From the NCBI GenBank assembly GCA_963728475.1, contig CAVSKL010000001.1, positions 1,860,001 to 1,924,000 of the forward strand: a stretch of 64,000 nucleotides of DNA. The letters are read 5' to 3'. The DNA is from CAVSKL01 sp963728475 [NCBI: Candidatus Eiseniibacteriota bacterium]. GTDB lineage: Bacteria; Eisenbacteria; RBG-16-71-46; JABDJR01. The translations under genes and the position numbers were made by a program. The notes below the pieces were generated by a model. The model saw only the letters and a program-made list of their open reading frames with translations. It searched no databases and was not told where the DNA came from. The first letter of the stretch is position 1; each line of letters begins with the position of its first letter. This document shows positions 1 through 7,921 of the stretch, piece by piece.

Positions 1-830
1 GGCTCAACCCCTCGCGCCTGCGCACCGACCTCGAGCTTCGACCGTTGTTCTCGTTCGAGCTGGGGATCGCCGACGATCCCTTCCAGTACTCCCTTTACGC
101 CGCCCCGGAAGCGGTGATGAGCCCGGCCACCGGGTTCCTGGCCACCGTACAAGGCCAGATCAAGATCAACGACGACCTCGACCCGTTCGCCCGCGAGCTC
201 TCCCCCGGCCGGAATACCCTCTCCTGGGGCGGGAGGGTGCCCGGGGACTGGCTCGCCGCCGCCAGCGCCGGCTATTTCTCCGATGACCGCTACGGGGCGG
301 CGGTGGAGACGGGGCGGCTGTTCGGGGACGGTGCGGTGGAGTTCCGGGTAGGAGGGGATTACTCCGGGTATCTCCAGTTCTCCCGCGGCATCACCCTCTA
401 TTCGGGGCTCAACGCCTGGTCGGGGTTCGCCGCCGCCACCTACCGGACCCCGGGGATCGACTTCGAGGCCACCGTGACCGGCGCGCGCTTCCTGGAGGGG
501 AAGGCGGGGGGGCGGGTGGACGTGGCCCGGCGGTTCGGCGAGACCACCGTCGGGTTCTTCGCGATCAAGACCAGCGTGCGTTCGGTGGCGGGGGTGACGC
601 TGGCGGTTCCGCTCCCGCTGGCGAAGGACCCGAGGCCGGCGCGGGTGCGGGTGGCCACGGTGGACTATTTCCCGTTCAGCTACCGGGAGTCCGCGCTCAG
701 GATCGGGCTCCGCGTGCCCCTCTTCGACAACCTGGACCGGCTGCGCAAGGGCCTCTATCCCACCTTCATCCGGAACAACCTCGCGGATCTGCGCGCGGCG
801 CTCGACGACGTGCGGGGGAGCGAACGATGA
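1..830 (+). CDS. YjbH-type outer-membrane exopolysaccharide protein, 5' end outside window
   Basis: The reading frame is open from base 3, before any start codon, so this is the C-terminal part of a longer gene. The visible 276 residues are rich in alternating aromatic and small residues typical of outer-membrane beta-strands. The run from 'GGRVDVARRFG' through 'GFFAIKTS' to 'VPLPL' resembles the C-terminal YjbH domain (DUF940). YjbH proteins are outer-membrane proteins tied to exopolysaccharide production; their molecular role is not well defined. The stop overlaps the start of the next YjbH-like gene as ATGA, so the two are translationally coupled. Family assignment is from memory of the pattern and is moderately sure. 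Confidence 0.6.
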   Translation, partial: LNPSRLRTDLELRPLFSFELGIADDPFQYSLYAAPEAVMSPATGFLATVQGQIKINDDLDPFARELSPGRNTLSWGGRVPGDWLAAASAGYFSDDRYGAAVETGRLFGDGAVEFRVGGDYSGYLQFSRGITLYSGLNAWSGFAAATYRTPGIDFEATVTGARFLEGKAGGRVDVARRFGETTVGFFAIKTSVRSVAGVTLAVPLPLAKDPRPARVRVATVDYFPFSYRESALRIGLRVPLFDNLDRLRKGLYPTFIRNNLADLRAALDDVRGSER

Positions 831-1552
831 GAACCGCGGTCCCGGCGCTCGCGCTCCTCGCGATCCTTCTCCGCGCCCCGGATGTCCGTGCCGCCGGAGC
901 CGGGGAATACGACGCGGGTCCGATGTCCGGCGGCATGAGCGGGCTCGTCAACGTCCCCACCGCCGAGGTGCTTCCCGACGCGCACTTCCGCGTGGGTTAC
1001 TTCCGGTTCCCCCGCAAGTGGGCCTACGAGGCGCGGGGGTACGACGAAAACGACGTCTACTTCCTCAGCATCGGCTTCCTTCCGCGGACCGAGGTCTCGA
1101 TCCGGGCCACCGTCTTCCCGCACGGGCGCCTGATCCCCGACGCTCCCGCCGCCACCGTGGACCGGATGGCCAGCGCCAGATTTCTGGCCCGGCACGAGGG
1201 GAGATGGCCCGCGCTCGCCTTCGGAGTGGACGACCTGAAGGGAACGCGACGATTCCATTCCCTGTATGTGGTTGGAACCAAGACGCTTACCTTGATCCCC
1301 GGGAGCGCCGGTGTAAAATTTTCCGGCGGCTATGGGTCGGAAGTCCTGCACGCTCACCGGCACATTCTTCATGGTGGATTCGGGGGGGCGGAATTCGTAA
1401 TTTCCGACTGGGCGGCGACTTCTCTTGAATACGACTCCGAAAAATGGAACACTGGTGTCCGGCTGGCGATCCGGCACCGCTTGGAAGTGCGCGCGGCGCT
1501 TCTGAACCTCGAGACCCTGGCCGGCGGCGTGAGCTGGCGGCAGGCGTTTTGA
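827..1552 (+). CDS. YjbH-like N-terminal-type exopolysaccharide protein
   Basis: A 241-residue protein with a cleavable signal peptide (about residues 1-22, ending in ADVRAAG-type sequence). Right after it comes 'SGLVNVPTAEVLPDAHFRVGY', cut here to its sense: G-LVN-PTAE-LPD followed by a GY strand, which matches the start of YjbH barrels (GL-dTPTAe-). It therefore looks like a second, shorter YjbH-family barrel acting at the outer membrane with the upstream gene, whose stop it overlaps by ATGA. Codon use shifts to lower GC in the last third (about 1300-1450), unlike its neighbours. Followed by 170 nt without a gene. Confidence 0.6.
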   Translation: MRTAVPALALLAILLRAPDVRAAGAGEYDAGPMSGGMSGLVNVPTAEVLPDAHFRVGYFRFPRKWAYEARGYDENDVYFLSIGFLPRTEVSIRATVFPHGRLIPDAPAATVDRMASARFLARHEGRWPALAFGVDDLKGTRRFHSLYVVGTKTLTLIPGSAGVKFSGGYGSEVLHAHRHILHGGFGGAEFVISDWAATSLEYDSEKWNTGVRLAIRHRLEVRAALLNLETLAGGVSWRQAF

Positions 1553-1725
1553 CGGGGCTGAATTTCCCGCGCACGACTTGGAAAGCAATCGCCGGCATGG
1601 ATGGTCCCGCCCCAATCGGGATTTGCCCTCTCGCAACCACCGGAACCGGGCGGCCATCCGATTTGGGGCGTATCCCCGTCCGTTAGGTAACTGCAATGCC
1701 AACATACTCAGGGGGGACCCGGGTC

Positions 1726-2103
1726 ATGATTTCGAAGCATCGGTTCCACAGATCCCATCTCTTCGTCGTACTGGTCGCGTCCCTGGCGTTCTTCGCGCTC
1801 GCCGCCTCGGATCCGCAGTGCGCCAAGGTGTCCGACCGCGTGACCGCTCCCGACGCCTCCCTCGATCAGCAGGGCAAGGGCGGGGTCGCCGACTGCGTGC
1901 AGTCCTGCGTGTCCTTCGCCAAGACCGCCCGCGCCGACGAGCAGGATCTCCACAAGGCCAACGTCGCGGCTTGCGGCGACGATGCCCAGTGCCTGGCCCA
2001 GGAAGAGGCCCGTCACGAGGCGGCGATGGAGCAGATCGCGATGGACGAGCGCGACTGCAAGGCGCCTTGCCACAATCAGGGCACGGGCACCGGCGGCCAG
2101 TAG
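1726..2103 (+). CDS. small secreted Cys-rich protein of unknown function
   Basis: 125 residues from ATG 1726; an upstream ATG at 1696 is possible but would put ten polar residues ahead of the signal peptide. Residues 1-30 are a Sec signal (HRSHLF, then a hydrophobic VVLVASLAFFALA core). The mature part is helical and charged, with seven Cys arranged as one near the N terminus, then CX3C (DCVQSC), CX5C (ACGDDAQC) and CX3C (DCKAPC), a pattern suited to a disulfide-braced helical hairpin or metal site. The tail is Gly/Thr-rich. I do not recognise the family. It lies between the YjbH pair and a radical SAM gene. Confidence 0.6.
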   Translation: MISKHRFHRSHLFVVLVASLAFFALAASDPQCAKVSDRVTAPDASLDQQGKGGVADCVQSCVSFAKTARADEQDLHKANVAACGDDAQCLAQEEARHEAAMEQIAMDERDCKAPCHNQGTGTGGQ

Positions 2104-2183
2104 TTCCCGGGTTCCGCCCCGGGGGGGGCGCCGGACGCGGTAGTACGGCTCAATCCGCGCTTCGTCGGTGCCGATATTCGTGA

Positions 2184-2189
2184 TAGAAT
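2184..2189 (+). promoter_or_regulatory. candidate -10 box for the radical SAM gene
   Basis: TAGAAT lies 38 nt before ATG 2228. A weak -35 (TTCGTC, 2161-2166) sits 17 nt upstream. A transcript starting near 2196 would exclude the longer start at 2168 and supports ATG 2228, which has GAAAGG just before it. Confidence 0.35.
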
Positions 2190-2227
2190 GGATCGGCATT
2201 GACGCGTACGCTTGTCCGAAAGGCACC

Positions 2228-3457
2228 ATGAGCCGCACGATCCAGCCGAACGCCACGGCCGCTGCCTCCGGGGCAGAGGCGGGACACGGCGCACCGAGTG
2301 CGCCGCGAACGCTCCCGGCACGTCCGGTCGCACCGGGAACCGGTTCCCGCCCCCCGGCGGCGATACCTCATCCCGACGTGGAGCTTCCCGATCGCGAGGA
2401 TTCCTCGCGATCGCTGTTCCCGCACTCCACCGCCCACCGGCGCATGGTCCCCGAGGACCTGCTCCTGGTGCTCACCTACCGGTGCAATTCCCGCTGCGTC
2501 ATGTGCGGAATCTGGGAGGCGGACCAGTCGGGGAAGGGCGAACTCACTCCCGAGGAGTACGCCCGGGTGGTTCCCGCTTCGCTCCTCAACGTGAACCTCA
2601 CCGGGGGCGAGGTGTTCCTGCGTAACGACCTCCCGGAGGTGGTGGCGGCGGTTCGTTCCGCCGCCCCCCGGGCCAAGATCGTCATATCCACCAACGGGCT
2701 CCAGCCGCGGCGTACCCGGAAGATGCTTCCGGCCATTCTCGCCGCCGACCCCGGCATCGGGTTCGCGATCTCGATCGACGGCGACGAGGAGGTTCACGAC
2801 GGGGTGCGCGGCATCCCCGGCGGGTGGAAGAAGGCCTACGAGACGGTCAAGCTCCTCCAGGAGGAGGGGGTGACCAACCTTCGCATCGCCTTTACCGCCA
2901 CCGTGAACCGGGTGGCCGACAACACCTCGCACCTGGGACGGATCTACGATCTCGCCCGCGAGACCGGGGTGGAGTTCACCTGCGCGGTCGCCCACAACTC
3001 CGACCACTACTTCAAGACCGCGGCCAACAAGGGGGTGAACGTCCCCGAGCTGGCGCGGCAGCTCGACTACGTGGCCGCCCGCGAGCTGCGGAGCCGCAAG
3101 GTGAAGAGCTGGTTGCGGGCCTACTTCCACAAGGGCCTGGTCGAGCACGTCCGGGCCAACGTCCGGCCCACCCCCTGCGAGGCCGCCCACACCAGTCTCA
3201 TGATCGACCCGGTGGGGGACGTCTACCCCTGCAACATCCTCAACCTCCCGGTGGGAAACGTGCGCGAGACCGCGTTCCAGGAGATCTGGACCTCCCGCCG
3301 CATGGAAGAGGTCCGGGGGGTGGTGCGCCGGTGCAACCAGCCCTGCTGGATGGTCTGCACCGCCCGGGCCAGCATGCGCCGGGACAAGCGCCAGGTGCTC
3401 TCCTGGGTGGCCGGAAACAAGATCAAGGCCCACCTCGGCCGGCCCATCATCCGCTGA
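2228..3457 (+). CDS. radical SAM/SPASM domain protein
   Basis: 409 residues from ATG 2228 (Shine-Dalgarno GAAAGG). A Pro/Ala-rich tail of about 65 residues precedes the core. The radical SAM cluster motif is CNSRCVMC (CX3CX2C), followed by the 'LTGGEVFLR' and 'ISIDG' strands of the partial TIM barrel. The C-terminal third has the SPASM-type cysteines (PTPC, YPCN, NQPCWMVC) that bind extra [4Fe-4S] clusters. Such enzymes cleave S-adenosylmethionine to start radical chemistry, often on peptides or small metabolites. Its substrate here is unknown: it stands within a polysaccharide locus and just downstream of a small Cys-rich protein, and either could be relevant. Confidence 0.85.
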   Translation: MSRTIQPNATAAASGAEAGHGAPSAPRTLPARPVAPGTGSRPPAAIPHPDVELPDREDSSRSLFPHSTAHRRMVPEDLLLVLTYRCNSRCVMCGIWEADQSGKGELTPEEYARVVPASLLNVNLTGGEVFLRNDLPEVVAAVRSAAPRAKIVISTNGLQPRRTRKMLPAILAADPGIGFAISIDGDEEVHDGVRGIPGGWKKAYETVKLLQEEGVTNLRIAFTATVNRVADNTSHLGRIYDLARETGVEFTCAVAHNSDHYFKTAANKGVNVPELARQLDYVAARELRSRKVKSWLRAYFHKGLVEHVRANVRPTPCEAAHTSLMIDPVGDVYPCNILNLPVGNVRETAFQEIWTSRRMEEVRGVVRRCNQPCWMVCTARASMRRDKRQVLSWVAGNKIKAHLGRPIIR

Positions 3458-3599
3458 TCCCCGCGGGGGGGGGGTGAAAACCCTCAAACCGCTCCCACCG
3501 CGCTCTTTTCGTCAAAGCTCGACCGCCCCGCCGACGATACTCCAGACAGCAGGACTCCGAGGGTCCGGCCCCAATCGTCAGCGGAAAGGTCGCACCGGC

Positions 3600-4361
3600 G
3601 TGCACGTAGAAGCCTTGATCCTGGCCGAAGGCGGCAGCAACCGACTTCGACCGCTCACCGACCACCTTCCGGCCTGCCTGGTCCCGGTCGGGGGCACCCC
3701 GATCCTCGACCACGAGATCCAGACCCTGCGCGGAGTGGGCGTGGATCACGTCACGGTGGTGGGCGGCTACCGCGCCGCCCAGGTCGAGCAGGCCTGCCGG
3801 TTCTATGACGTGGTCCGGTTCCGCATGAACCCGTCCTTTTCCCGTGAGAATCCGCGGCTGGCCGCGATGCGCGCCGCCGGTCCCCTGGCTGGAGGACCGC
3901 TCCTGCTCCTGCGGGGGGAACTCATCTTCGACGGTGCCCTGCTCTCCGAGCTGTTGCGCTCCGGGTCGCCGAACGTGGCGGTGACCGACCAGGCGGGAGA
4001 GCCGGTGGGGCTCTGGAAGCTCTCCCCCCGGGCGGCGGAGGCCCTGTTCGCCGCCTCCCTGGAGGACCAGGACGGCGTGGCCCTGGATGAGGCCCTCCGC
4101 GGCGTGCTGGAAGGGCTCGGAGTCGAACCCCTGGAGCCGACCCGCCCCTGGGCCTCGGTCCGCAGCATGGAAGACCTGGCCCGGGCACTGCACGCTCACC
4201 GGCTGGCCTCCGAGGCCCACGTGGCCCGGCACCAGGAGCGGCTTCTGGCCGCCGGCCGGAGCGTCCCCCGGGTGCCGGCGGCGATGCTCAAGACCCCGCC
4301 TCCCAAGAGTCCGCCCCCCCCGCCCTGGGTCGCTTCCAGTCTCAAGGCCGCCCATCCCTGA
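3600..4361 (+). CDS. nucleotidyltransferase-like (sugar-phosphate type) protein with degenerate signature
   Basis: 253 residues from GTG 3600, chosen because the family begins right there (VEALILAEGGSNRLRPLT) and GGAAAGG lies upstream; a longer reading from 3474 adds unconserved residues. The N-terminal Rossmann part resembles sugar-1-phosphate nucleotidyltransferases (L-A-G-G-G-T-R-L-x-P-L-T ... P-K ... P-V ... P-I-L). The first Gly is replaced (AEGGSNRL) and the conserved Lys of the PK motif is missing (LPACLVPVG). It may transfer a nucleotidyl group to an alcohol phosphate, or may be a non-catalytic relative. The C terminus is Pro-rich. It precedes the initiating transferase by 200 nt. Confidence 0.6.
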   Translation: MHVEALILAEGGSNRLRPLTDHLPACLVPVGGTPILDHEIQTLRGVGVDHVTVVGGYRAAQVEQACRFYDVVRFRMNPSFSRENPRLAAMRAAGPLAGGPLLLLRGELIFDGALLSELLRSGSPNVAVTDQAGEPVGLWKLSPRAAEALFAASLEDQDGVALDEALRGVLEGLGVEPLEPTRPWASVRSMEDLARALHAHRLASEAHVARHQERLLAAGRSVPRVPAAMLKTPPPKSPPPPPWVASSLKAAHP

Positions 4362-4428
4362 TCGACTCAGGCAACGCCCTAGGAGCCTCCCCGAATTCCC
4401 GCAAGTCACTGGAAGTATAGGTTGTTGT

Positions 4429-4440
4429 GGGGATTTCCCC
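4429..4440. promoter_or_regulatory. short palindrome in the leader of the glycan locus
   Basis: GGGGA-TT-TCCCC lies in the 202-nt gap before the initiating transferase, in the only AT-richer patch there (TATAGG at 4416, GATACG at 4443). It could mark a promoter or operator, but no well-spaced -35/-10 pair is visible. Confidence 0.25.
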
Positions 4441-4563
4441 ATGATACGCTCGTGAGCACTCGGCCTGATCGGACGGACCGCGGGGGGGGCTCGCAGGCCC
4501 GAGTTTCACCCTCCCCAAGTCGGCGGTCCGGCCGGAGTTCCCGGAACAAGGTGCCGACCCGAG

Positions 4564-6096
4564 ATGAGCTTGTGGACGTCCGGCCCATATGCCGGTGGGA
4601 GCAGCGTGTCCGAGAGCGACCCGTCGCTCTCCGGGATCCCGGCTCTCAGAACCCTCCCCGCCCGCCCCATCGCGGTGGGCCTCATCGCTACCGACGTGGT
4701 GGCCATCGTGGCCGCGTTCTGGGCCGCCCATCTGGCGCGGGACGCCGGTCTGGCCGTCTCCACCGCGGGCCGGGTCACCGCCACCGCCCTGGTGGCGGCG
4801 CTGCTCTGCGTGCCCCTTTTCGGCGCCTGCGGCCTCCACGAGCCGGCCAACGTGGTGCGCGGCTGGCGCCAGACCGGGCGCCTGTTGCGCGGCTGGGTGC
4901 TGCTCCTCGGCGTGGTCATCCTGGGCATCTTCATCCTCAAGGCGGGAGCGCCGCTCCGCTCGCGGCTCGCCCTCATCTACTTCTTCGCTTTCGGCCTGGC
5001 CGGCACCGAACTCTTCCGCCTGGGGCTCTGGCGCCCCTGGCTCCGCGCGCGCTACGGGCGTGAGCTCCGCGGCGCGCGGGTGATCGTCGGTTCGGGGCGG
5101 CTCGCCCGCCGGGCCGCCGCCGCCGGGGGCTACAAGGAGGGGACGGAGCCGGCGCTGGTGGGCTTCGTGGACGATCCCGAGGCCTGGTCCCGCCGCTCCC
5201 GCCACGCCGGCCCCCTCGCCGCGCCTTTCCTGGGCGGCCTGGAGATGGTTCCACGGCTGGCGCGGGAGCGGCGCATCTCCGAGGTCCTGGTGGCGCGGGA
5301 GGACCTTTCCCGGGGGCGGCTGGTGGAGCTGGCCCATCGCTGGCTGGACGAAGGGGTCCGGGTGAACCTGGTCTCCAGCGCCTTCGAGGTGATGGTCGCG
5401 CGCGCCTCGGGGAACCTCCTGGGCGGCGTTCCCCTGGCCGAGCTCCAGCGCTCCCCCCAGCGGGGATGGGGCCTCAAGATCAAGCGCTTGATCGACGTGG
5501 CCGCGGTCCTGGCCGGCGGGCTCCTCCTCCTCCCGGTGTTCGCGGCGGTGGCGGCCGGGGTGAAGCTCTCCAGCCCGGGGCCGGTCCTCTACCGGCAGGT
5601 GCGCGTGGGGCTCCACGGCCGGCGCTTCGTGCTCTACAAGTTCCGGAGCATGGTGGTGGGCAACGACGACGGGGCCCACCGCGAGTACGTCCAGGCGCTC
5701 ATGCACGACGGCACCGCCGCCGGCCAGCACAACGGCCGCAAGGTGTACAAGCTGGTCGACGATCCCCGGATTACCCCTTGGGGGGCGTTCCTGCGACGCG
5801 CTAGTCTGGATGAGTTGCCGCAGCTCTGGAACGTGCTCAAGGGGGATATGAGCCTGGTCGGGCCCCGGCCCTGCCTCCCCTACGAGTGGGAGATGTACGA
5901 GGACTGGCAGCGGCACCGGATGGGGGTGCTGCCCGGGATCACCGGGCTCTGGCAAGTCACCGGCCGCAGCGAAGTTTCGTTCGAGGAGATGGTCCTCCTC
6001 GATCTCAACTACATCGCCAACTGGTCCCTGGGACTGGATCTGGCGCTTCTGACCCGGACGATTCCCGTGGTTCTGTCGGGGGCGGGGGGACACTGA
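4564..6096 (+). CDS. polyprenyl-phosphate sugar-1-phosphate transferase (WbaP/WcaJ type)
   Basis: 510 residues. It starts glycan assembly by moving a sugar-1-phosphate from a UDP-sugar onto undecaprenyl phosphate at the inner membrane. About four hydrophobic segments fill residues 35-150, followed by a CoA-binding-like Rossmann region (residues 165-290, 'ARVIVGSGRLARR'). A further membrane segment (about 310-335) leads into the catalytic bacterial sugar transferase domain: KRLIDV, 'SPGPVLYRQVRVG', 'FRSM', 'RRASLDELPQLWNVLKGDMS' and 'VGPRPCLPYE', then 'PGITGLWQVTGRS'. These are the family's signatures. The full-length architecture is complete. The next gene starts 44 nt downstream. Confidence 0.93.
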   Translation: MSLWTSGPYAGGSSVSESDPSLSGIPALRTLPARPIAVGLIATDVVAIVAAFWAAHLARDAGLAVSTAGRVTATALVAALLCVPLFGACGLHEPANVVRGWRQTGRLLRGWVLLLGVVILGIFILKAGAPLRSRLALIYFFAFGLAGTELFRLGLWRPWLRARYGRELRGARVIVGSGRLARRAAAAGGYKEGTEPALVGFVDDPEAWSRRSRHAGPLAAPFLGGLEMVPRLARERRISEVLVAREDLSRGRLVELAHRWLDEGVRVNLVSSAFEVMVARASGNLLGGVPLAELQRSPQRGWGLKIKRLIDVAAVLAGGLLLLPVFAAVAAGVKLSSPGPVLYRQVRVGLHGRRFVLYKFRSMVVGNDDGAHREYVQALMHDGTAAGQHNGRKVYKLVDDPRITPWGAFLRRASLDELPQLWNVLKGDMSLVGPRPCLPYEWEMYEDWQRHRMGVLPGITGLWQVTGRSEVSFEEMVLLDLNYIANWSLGLDLALLTRTIPVVLSGAGGH

Positions 6097-6140
6097 GCGA
6101 ACCCGTTCGCAAACCAGCAGCGGGGGAGGAGGCCAAGCGG

Positions 6141-7187
6141 ATGCATACCGTGGGCGTCATCGGTTGTGGTTATTGGGGACCGAACCTGGTCCGGAATCTG
6201 GTGGAGAACCGGCGCTGCAAGGGGGTCGTGGCCTGCGACCTGGAGCGGACCCGGCTGGACTATATCAAGCAGCGTTACCCCCTGGCGGGGGCGACCAGCG
6301 ATTTCCAGTACGTGCTCGACGACAAGGACGTGGACGCGGTGATGATCGCCACCCCGCTCTCCGCCCACTTTCCCCTGGCCCGGCGGGCACTGGAAGCCGG
6401 CAAGCACGTCTTCGTGGAGAAGCCGTTCGCGCACACCGCCGCCCAGGCGCGGGAGCTCATCGATCTGGCCGAGACCAACGGGCTGGTGCTCATGGTCGGC
6501 CACACCTTCGAGTACTCGCCGGCGGTCCAGAAGATCCGCGAGGTGATCAAGGCCGGGGAGCTGGGGAACATCTACTACATATCTTCCAGCCGGGTGAACC
6601 TCGGGCTTCACCAGAAGGACGTCTCGGTGGTGTGGGACCTTGCTCCCCACGACCTCTCCATGATCTTCGCCTGGCTGGACGAACCGCCCATCCAGGTGAG
6701 CGCGGTGGGCCGCGATTACGTGCAGCCGGGCCTTCCCGACGTGGCCTTCATCGACCTGGTGTTTGGGTCGGGGGTGATCGCGCACGTGCAGGTGTCGTGG
6801 CTGTCGCCGTCCAAGCTCCGCAACACCACCATCGTGGGGTCGCGGAAGATGCTGGTCTACGACGACACCGAGCACCTGGAGAAGGTCAAGATCTTCGACA
6901 AGGGGGTCAACTACCGCGACCCGGAGACGTTCGGGGAATACCAGCTGTCGTACCGGGCGGGCGACATCGTCTCGCCCAAGCTGGACTCCTACGAGCCGCT
7001 CCAGGCCGAGGCGGAGGACTTCCTGGGTTCCATCGCCGAGGGGCGCCGCCCCCGGGCGGACGGCCAGTCCGGGCTGCGGGTGGTCCAGGTGCTCGAGGCC
7101 GCGGAACGGTCGCTGATGAGCGGGGGCCGTCCCGAGACCCTGACCTGGGACGAGTCGTTCCCCCGTCCTCGACGCGTCCCGGTCTGA
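6141..7187 (+). CDS. Gfo/Idh/MocA-family sugar oxidoreductase
   Basis: 348 residues from ATG 6141, preceded by a strong GGGGGAGGAGG. NAD(P)-binding Rossmann fold at the N terminus (VGVIGCGYWGPNLVRN). The 'VFVEKPFA' segment carries the conserved EKP lysine, and the C-terminal alpha/beta domain begins 'VGHTFEYSPAVQKIRE'. Such enzymes oxidise or reduce nucleotide sugars. Next to an acetyltransferase of the WbpD type, a role like WbpB/WlbA (C3 oxidation of UDP-GlcNAcA) is attractive, but the expected aminotransferase is absent from the window, so the exact substrate is an inference. Confidence 0.88.
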   Translation: MHTVGVIGCGYWGPNLVRNLVENRRCKGVVACDLERTRLDYIKQRYPLAGATSDFQYVLDDKDVDAVMIATPLSAHFPLARRALEAGKHVFVEKPFAHTAAQARELIDLAETNGLVLMVGHTFEYSPAVQKIREVIKAGELGNIYYISSSRVNLGLHQKDVSVVWDLAPHDLSMIFAWLDEPPIQVSAVGRDYVQPGLPDVAFIDLVFGSGVIAHVQVSWLSPSKLRNTTIVGSRKMLVYDDTEHLEKVKIFDKGVNYRDPETFGEYQLSYRAGDIVSPKLDSYEPLQAEAEDFLGSIAEGRRPRADGQSGLRVVQVLEAAERSLMSGGRPETLTWDESFPRPRRVPV

Positions 7188-7197
7188 CCGCGCCGGT

Positions 7198-7860
7198 ATG
7201 GAAGCCATCATCCATCCCAACGTGACGCTGGGGGAGGGCACGGTCGTGCACGCCCCCGCGATCCTTGGATTCCCCCCCCGAGGCCGCGCCGTGGGCGAGC
7301 TGCCCCTGGCCGTCGGCCCCGCCGGGGTCATCCGTCCCTTCACCACCATCTACGCGGGCACGGTGATCGGCGCCCGCTTCAACTCGGGGCAGGGCGCGTC
7401 CATCCGCGAGGAGAACGTGATCGGGGACGATTGCTCGGTCGGGACCCACGCGGTTCTCGAGTACGGCAACCGCATCGGGAACGGCAGCCGCGTCCACAGC
7501 GGCTGCTTCCTGGAGGCGGTCACGGTGGGCGAGCACGTCTTCCTGGGCCCCAACGTGGTGTTCACCGACGACCCCCATCCTCCCTGCCCCCGGTACCGGG
7601 AGTGCAAGGGGGGGGTGATCGTGGAGGATTACGCCAAGATCGGCGCCAACTCCACCGTCCTTCCCGGGGTGCGCATCGGCCGGGGAAGCCTGGTGGGCGC
7701 GGGCTCGGTGGTCACCGAGGACGTGCCCCCGGGTATGGTGGCGGCGGGCTCGCCGGCTCGCGTGATCAAGCGGGTGGACGAGCTCACCTGCTGGCCCGGA
7801 TTCTTCGAACATCCCTACTCATGGGAGTCCCCGCGCACGGCCGGCCGCTCCGGGCGGTAG
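7198..7860 (+). CDS. left-handed beta-helix acyltransferase (WbpD/WlbB-like N-acetyltransferase)
   Basis: 220 residues built of hexapeptide repeats ([LIV]-G-x4): VTLGEG, NVIGDD, NRIGNG, AKIGAN, VRIGRG, SLVGAG, ending in the typical 'VTEDVPPGMVAAGSPARVIK' cap. A loop with 'NVVFTDDPHPPCPRY' is like UDP-sugar N-acetyltransferases. It probably acetylates an amino sugar nucleotide made with the upstream dehydrogenase (10-nt gap). An extra insertion near residues 25-45 breaks the first repeats. There is no obvious Shine-Dalgarno before ATG 7198. Confidence 0.85.
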   Translation: MEAIIHPNVTLGEGTVVHAPAILGFPPRGRAVGELPLAVGPAGVIRPFTTIYAGTVIGARFNSGQGASIREENVIGDDCSVGTHAVLEYGNRIGNGSRVHSGCFLEAVTVGEHVFLGPNVVFTDDPHPPCPRYRECKGGVIVEDYAKIGANSTVLPGVRIGRGSLVGAGSVVTEDVPPGMVAAGSPARVIKRVDELTCWPGFFEHPYSWESPRTAGRSGR

Positions 7861-7921
7861 AATAGGGCGGGAGGACCGTCCGGCCCCCCGGCAGCAGGAC
7901 GCGCAGGGAAAGGAATCCGGA

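Noticed and set aside
5886-6140. N-terminal extension of the Gfo/Idh oxidoreductase back to 5886
   Set aside because: It overlaps the sugar transferase gene and is unlike the family; ATG 6141 starts exactly at the Rossmann fold after a strong Shine-Dalgarno.
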